Shown here: positions 60,396-64,000 of the stretch, piece by piece
How the letters are laid out: every line of letters starts with the position of its first letter
Numbering within the stretch: the stretch's first letter is position 1
DNA from: Boseongicola sp. H5
GTDB lineage: Bacteria > Pseudomonadota > Alphaproteobacteria > Rhodobacterales > Rhodobacteraceae
Length of the DNA: 64,000 nucleotides
Reading direction: 5' to 3'
Assembly (NCBI GenBank): GCA_020622165.1
Contig: JACNMN010000003.1
Span: forward strand, 62,001-126,000
Notes under the pieces: generated by a model
What the model was told of the DNA's origin: nothing
The model's input: the letters and a program-made list of their open reading frames with translations, nothing else
Database searches by the model: none
Made by a program: the position numbers and the translations under genes

Positions 60396-61619
60396 ATGGA
60401 TCGCTACATCATCCTGCGCGATGAAAACACCGCGCTGCGGCGCGGACAGCCCTTTGGCGTGCCCGGGGCGGGCGCCGAGCCGTTCAGCCGCGGCATGGCG
60501 TCGACGATCCCGCCCGATCCCGTCTTCGAAACCGCCGAGATGCACAGCGCCGAGGCCCGCAGTCTTGAGCATGACCCGGGCGTGCTTCACGTCGCCCGCG
60601 CCATGCCGACCCGGCTGGTGGCCCCGGTCGCTTCCGCCACCCCGGGGCCGGGCGTAGGGGATGGGCCCACATGGGGCGTTGTGCGGACCGGTGCCGCCGA
60701 CAGCCCGTTTGACGGGGTGGGGGTGAAGGTGGCCGTGCTGGACACCGGCATCGATGCCGCCCATCCGGCGTTCCGGGGCGTACAACTGGAGCAGCGGGAC
60801 TTTTCCGGCGATGGTGACGGCGATCCGAACGGTCACGGCACCCATTGTGCGGGCACGATTTTCGGCCGGGATGTGGAAGGAACGCGGATCGGCGTTGCCC
60901 CCGGGGTCGGGACGGCGCTGATCGGCAAGGTTCTGGGCGATGACGGCTCGGGCAGTTCGGAGATGCTGTTCGATGCGCTGAAATGGGCCTCCAGCAACCG
61001 GGTGCGGGTGGTCTCGATGTCGCTCGGCTTCGATTTTCCCGGATTTGCGGAGCGGTTGGTCGCGGAGGAGGGCATGCCGGTGATCCTGGCCACCTCCATC
61101 GCGCTGGAGGCCTACCGGATGAACCTGCGCATGTTCGACCGGATCATGGACCTGTTTCGCGCGCAGGCCGCCTTCGATGGCGGCGTGGTCGTTGTGGCGG
61201 CGAGCGGCAACGAAAGCGCGCGCGAGACGAACCCGGATTTCGAGGTTTCGGCCTCCGTCCCGGCGGCGGCGGAGGGCGTCATCTCCGTCGGTGCGGTTTC
61301 CGAGGCGAGCGGCGTGCTGTCGGTTGCGCCCTTTTCCAACACCAACCCGGTGCTGAGCGCGCCGGGGGTCAATGTCGTCTCCGCCGCGACCGGGGGCGGG
61401 CTGGTGGCGCTGAACGGCACCTCCATGGCCTGCCCGCATGTGGCCGGCGTTGCCGCGCTCTGGTGGCAGGCGCTGGCGGGCGCGGGCGTCCCGCTGACCA
61501 GCCGGGCGGTGGAGGCGCGGATGCTGGCCAGCGCCACGCGGGACGGGTTCGTCGACGGCACCGATATCGCCGATCGGGGGCAGGGTCTGGTGCAGGCACC
61601 CTCCGCCGCGCTTGCCTAA
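60396..61619 (+). CDS. S8 family serine peptidase (subtilase)
   Basis: Subtilisin-like protease of 407 residues with the triad Asp116 (VAVLDTGIDAAHPAF), His147 (DPNGHGTHCAGTIFG) and Ser343 (LNGTSMACPHVAGVAALWW). The first ~95 residues look like an inhibitor-type propeptide (MDRYIILRDENTALRRG, then LEHDPGVLHVARAMPTRLVAP). No signal peptide is seen, so it may act in the cytoplasm or use a non-classical route. It stands alone between the kinase and a potassium antiporter gene. The substrate is unknown. Confidence 0.92.
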   Translation: MDRYIILRDENTALRRGQPFGVPGAGAEPFSRGMASTIPPDPVFETAEMHSAEARSLEHDPGVLHVARAMPTRLVAPVASATPGPGVGDGPTWGVVRTGAADSPFDGVGVKVAVLDTGIDAAHPAFRGVQLEQRDFSGDGDGDPNGHGTHCAGTIFGRDVEGTRIGVAPGVGTALIGKVLGDDGSGSSEMLFDALKWASSNRVRVVSMSLGFDFPGFAERLVAEEGMPVILATSIALEAYRMNLRMFDRIMDLFRAQAAFDGGVVVVAASGNESARETNPDFEVSASVPAAAEGVISVGAVSEASGVLSVAPFSNTNPVLSAPGVNVVSAATGGGLVALNGTSMACPHVAGVAALWWQALAGAGVPLTSRAVEARMLASATRDGFVDGTDIADRGQGLVQAPSAALA

Positions 61620-61759
61620 GCCATCGGAAGGCTTTTCCTATCAATTGTTGCAATGACTTGCAGACCGGAATCTCTGTAACAGGGTAGCGGTGCTTTGGCA
61701 GGCCCGGGGCATCCAATCCAGCCAGGCCATCGTCGCAACATTGCCGGAGGCCGCTACGT

Positions 61760-63481
61760 ATGACTGACGCGCTCAACAGCTATATCTTCTACGAAATCGC
61801 CGCCCTTCTGGTGCTGGCGGCGTCGGTCGGCTTCGTCGGGCTGATGCTGCGCCAGCCGTTGATCGTGAGCTTCATCGCCGTGGGCATCCTGGCCGGGCCG
61901 TCGGTTCTGGACATCGCGCGCTCGGATATCCAGATCGACCTGCTGGCCGAGCTTGGCATTGCGGTGCTGCTGTTCCTTGTCGGGCTGAAGCTGGATCTGA
62001 ACATGGTCCGAACCCTCGGGCCGGTGGCGTTGCTGACCGGGTTGGGGCAGGTGGCCTTCACCACGATCTTCGGCTTCCTGATCGGGCTGGCGCTTGGCTT
62101 CGGCTGGGTCACGAGCCTTTACATCGCGGTTGCGCTGACCTTCTCCTCCACCATCATCATCGTGAAACTGCTGACCGACAAGCGCGAACTGGGTTCGCTC
62201 CACGGGCGCATCGCGCTGGGGTTCCTGATCGTGCAGGATCTGGTGGTGGTGATGGCGATGATCGTGCTGTCAGCCATCGGTGTGGGGGCGGGACAGGACG
62301 GCGCCTGGACCGAGGTGCTGGCCGTGTTCGGCTATGGCGCGCTGATGCTGGTGGCGGTCGGGCTGTTCATCCGCTATCTGGCCGACCCGCTGGTGGAGCG
62401 GCTGTCCCGGTCGCCGGAACTGCTGGTCTCCTTCGCCATCGGATGGGCGGCGATGCTGGCGGCGCTCGGCCATTATCTGGGCTTCGGCAAGGAGCTGGGC
62501 GGTCTGCTGGCGGGTGTCTCGCTCGCCTCCACCCCGTTCCGGGAGGCGATTGCCGCGCGTCTGGCAAGCCTGCGCGACTTTCTGCTTCTGTTTTTCTTCA
62601 TCGCGCTCGGTGCCTCGCTGGACCTGTCGGTTCTGGGCGCCAGCGTCTTCGCCGCGCTGATCTTCTCCGCCTTCGTTCTGATCGGCAACCCGTTGATCGT
62701 ACTGGCGATCATGGGGGCCATGGGATACCGCAAGCGAACCGGGTTTCTGGCGGGTCTGACCGTGGCGCAGATCAGCGAGTTCTCCCTGATCTTCATGGCG
62801 ATGGGCGTCTCCATCGGCCATGTCAGCGACGAAGCGCTCGGGCTCGTCACGCTGGTCGGGCTGATCACCATCGCGGCCTCGACCTACATGATCACCTATT
62901 CCCACCAGCTCTATGACCGGGTGGAGCCGGTTCTGGGCGTGTTCGAACGCGCGTCGGCCGGGGCGATGGAGGATCGAAGCGAGGCGCCCACCCGCGCCCA
63001 TGATGTCATCGTGTTCGGCCTTGGCCGCTACGGCATGGCGATCTCCCGCGAACTGGCGGAGCAGGGGCAGCGCGTTCTGGGGGTCGACTTCAATCCGGTC
63101 GCGGTCCGCTTCGCCCGCGATCAGGGCATGGATGTGGTCTATGGCGATGCGACCGACCCGGAATTTCTGGCCCATCTGCCCTTGTCGAACGTGCGTTGGG
63201 CGGTTTCGGCGGTGCCGGAACATGACACGGGCATCACCCATGACGATCCGCGCCGCGCCCTTGTGCTGGCCCTGCGCCAGTTGGGCTTTGCGGGAAAGGT
63301 CGCGGTGGCCGTTCACAACGACAGGACGGGGGAGGCGATGCGGCTGGCCGGTGCCGATCTGGTGCTGCGCCCGTTCCAGGACGCGGCCACCCAGGCCGCG
63401 CGACTGGTGATGGACGGCACCGCGCGCCCCGCAATCGCCGATGTCACCGACCCCGAGGGGCAGCGCGATCTGGCCTCATGA
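61760..63481 (+). CDS. KefB-type cation:proton antiporter
   Basis: Membrane transporter of 573 residues: an N-terminal monovalent cation/proton antiporter-2 (CPA2) part with about 12 membrane helices (IAALLVLAASVGFVGLMLRQPLIVSFIAVGILAGPSVLDIA and onward to TYMITYSHQLYDRVEPVLG) and a C-terminal TrkA-N/RCK domain from about residue 415 (VIVFGLGRYGMAISRELAEQGQRVLGVDFNP) that binds a dinucleotide. Probably potassium efflux controlled by redox or electrophile stress. No KefF/KefG partner is adjacent. It ends 22 bases before the convergent pstB. Confidence 0.92.
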   Translation: MTDALNSYIFYEIAALLVLAASVGFVGLMLRQPLIVSFIAVGILAGPSVLDIARSDIQIDLLAELGIAVLLFLVGLKLDLNMVRTLGPVALLTGLGQVAFTTIFGFLIGLALGFGWVTSLYIAVALTFSSTIIIVKLLTDKRELGSLHGRIALGFLIVQDLVVVMAMIVLSAIGVGAGQDGAWTEVLAVFGYGALMLVAVGLFIRYLADPLVERLSRSPELLVSFAIGWAAMLAALGHYLGFGKELGGLLAGVSLASTPFREAIAARLASLRDFLLLFFFIALGASLDLSVLGASVFAALIFSAFVLIGNPLIVLAIMGAMGYRKRTGFLAGLTVAQISEFSLIFMAMGVSIGHVSDEALGLVTLVGLITIAASTYMITYSHQLYDRVEPVLGVFERASAGAMEDRSEAPTRAHDVIVFGLGRYGMAISRELAEQGQRVLGVDFNPVAVRFARDQGMDVVYGDATDPEFLAHLPLSNVRWAVSAVPEHDTGITHDDPRRALVLALRQLGFAGKVAVAVHNDRTGEAMRLAGADLVLRPFQDAATQAARLVMDGTARPAIADVTDPEGQRDLAS

Positions 63482-63503
63482 CCCGCGTTGCGGGCCCGCA
63501 GGC

Positions 63504-64000
63504 CTAGCCGAACTGCCCGTCGATGAAGGCGCGCGCCTCGCGGGTCTTGGCATGGGTGAACATGGTTTCCGTGGGCCCGATCTCCAGAAGCCGGCCCAGA
63601 TGGAAATATGCCACCCGGTCCGCGACCCGGCGGGCCTGCATCATCGAATGGGTGATGATGACGATGGCCTTGCTTTCCTTCAGCTCCAGCACCAGTTCCT
63701 CGACCTTGGCGGTCGCGATCGGGTCGATGGAGCCGGTGGGTTCGTCCATGAGCAGCACATCGGGCTGGGTGGACAGCGCGCGGGCGATGCACAGCCGTTG
63801 TTGCTGCCCGCCTGACAGATCGGTGCCCGCTTTGCGGTGCAGATCGTCCCGCACCTCCTCCCACAGATGGGCGCGGCGTAGGCAGGTTTCCACATGGCCC
63901 TCGAGCTCTGCCTTGTCGCGCATCAGCCCGTGAAGCCGGGCCCCGTAGGCGACATTGCTCCAGATCGAGGAGGGGAAGGGGTTGGGCTTCTGCGCGACCC
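63504..64000 (-). CDS. pstB: Phosphate ABC transporter ATPase, 3' part
   Basis: ATP-binding subunit of the high-affinity phosphate transporter PstSCAB. The frame is open to the edge of the window, so the N-terminus with Walker A lies outside; about 165 residues are visible. [26 protein letters not shown] is the PstB-typical Q-loop region, [15 protein letters not shown] the ABC signature, and [23 protein letters not shown] the Walker B and PstB marker. [22 protein letters not shown] carries the switch His. phoU normally follows pstB in pst operons, but here an opposing antiporter gene follows. Confidence 0.95.
   Translation of the reverse strand, partial: VAQKPNPFPSSIWSNVAYGARLHGLMRDKAELEGHVETCLRRAHLWEEVRDDLHRKAGTDLSGGQQQRLCIARALSTQPDVLLMDEPTGSIDPIATAKVEELVLELKESKAIVIITHSMMQARRVADRVAYFHLGRLLEIGPTETMFTHAKTREARAFIDGQFG

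Overview
The window is GC-rich chromosomal DNA of an alphaproteobacterium, almost certainly order Rhodobacterales (Roseobacteraceae/Paracoccaceae type). Four things point there: a complete Rhodobacter capsulatus-type gene transfer agent (GTA) cluster ending at cysE; the irr / fabA-fabB-fabI neighbourhood; the argS-SPOR-nagZ-scpA-scpB string; and Hint-domain proteins and DUF2793/DUF2163/DUF2460 families typical of this order. The species cannot be named from the sequence alone.

Layout. 1-4.7 kb: argS (3' part), a SPOR protein, nagZ, scpA, scpB and a 72-aa basic protein. 4.7-9.0 kb: a secreted YbjN-like protein, glnA and glnB (nitrogen control) on the minus strand, then nnr (NAD(P)HX repair) on the plus strand. 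9.0-13.2 kb: a Hint protein, tRNA-Leu(UAG), trigger factor, and a secreted protein made of three ~148-residue repeats. 13.2-16.9 kb: the rpsF-rpsR-rplI operon, a secreted YceI protein and a cytochrome b561-YceI fusion. 17.0-23.3 kb: a fatty-acid and cell-wall block (fabD, unknown gene, fabG, esterase with an in-frame stop near its 5' end, acpP, fabF, mltG). 23.6-38.9 kb: the GTA structural cluster g1-g15 plus a DUF2793 tail-fibre gene, then cysE. 39.8-45.6 kb: a secreted HExxH protein, typA, irr, fabA-fabB-fabI. 45.6-49.9 kb: FKBP-type isomerase, a HAD dehalogenase / hydrolase / PLP dehydratase operon, and an MFS exporter. 50.0-55.6 kb: pcaD-pcaB (protocatechuate branch), an alcohol dehydrogenase, an enolase-superfamily dehydratase and a GntR regulator. 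55.7-64 kb: OmpA-like lipoprotein, AraC-Ogt methyltransferase, a second Hint protein, nth, a PfkB sugar/nucleoside kinase, a subtilase, a KefB-type antiporter and the 3' part of pstB.

How they work together. Most of the window is housekeeping. The biologically special element is the GTA: small and large terminase, portal, prohead protease, capsid, head-tail connectors, tail tube, tape measure, baseplate hub, cell-wall peptidase and host-specificity protein, all in one direction, mostly coupled by ATGA overlaps, with no integrase, repressor or replication gene. Every frame is intact, so it looks functional. Two things set it apart. The host-specificity protein g15 carries an inserted LamG/concanavalin-like module of about 185 residues inside its TIM-barrel region. 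The region ahead of g1 contains a 30-bp-spaced direct repeat (GTTAAC-N4-TGTAA), a TTGACT -35-like box and then a strong terminator-like hairpin between that box and the TTG start of g1, which suggests control by an activator plus attenuation.

Start codons were chosen from ribosome-binding-site spacing, overlap with the previous gene and family N-termini. No database search was possible, so family names rest on recognised motifs and gene order.
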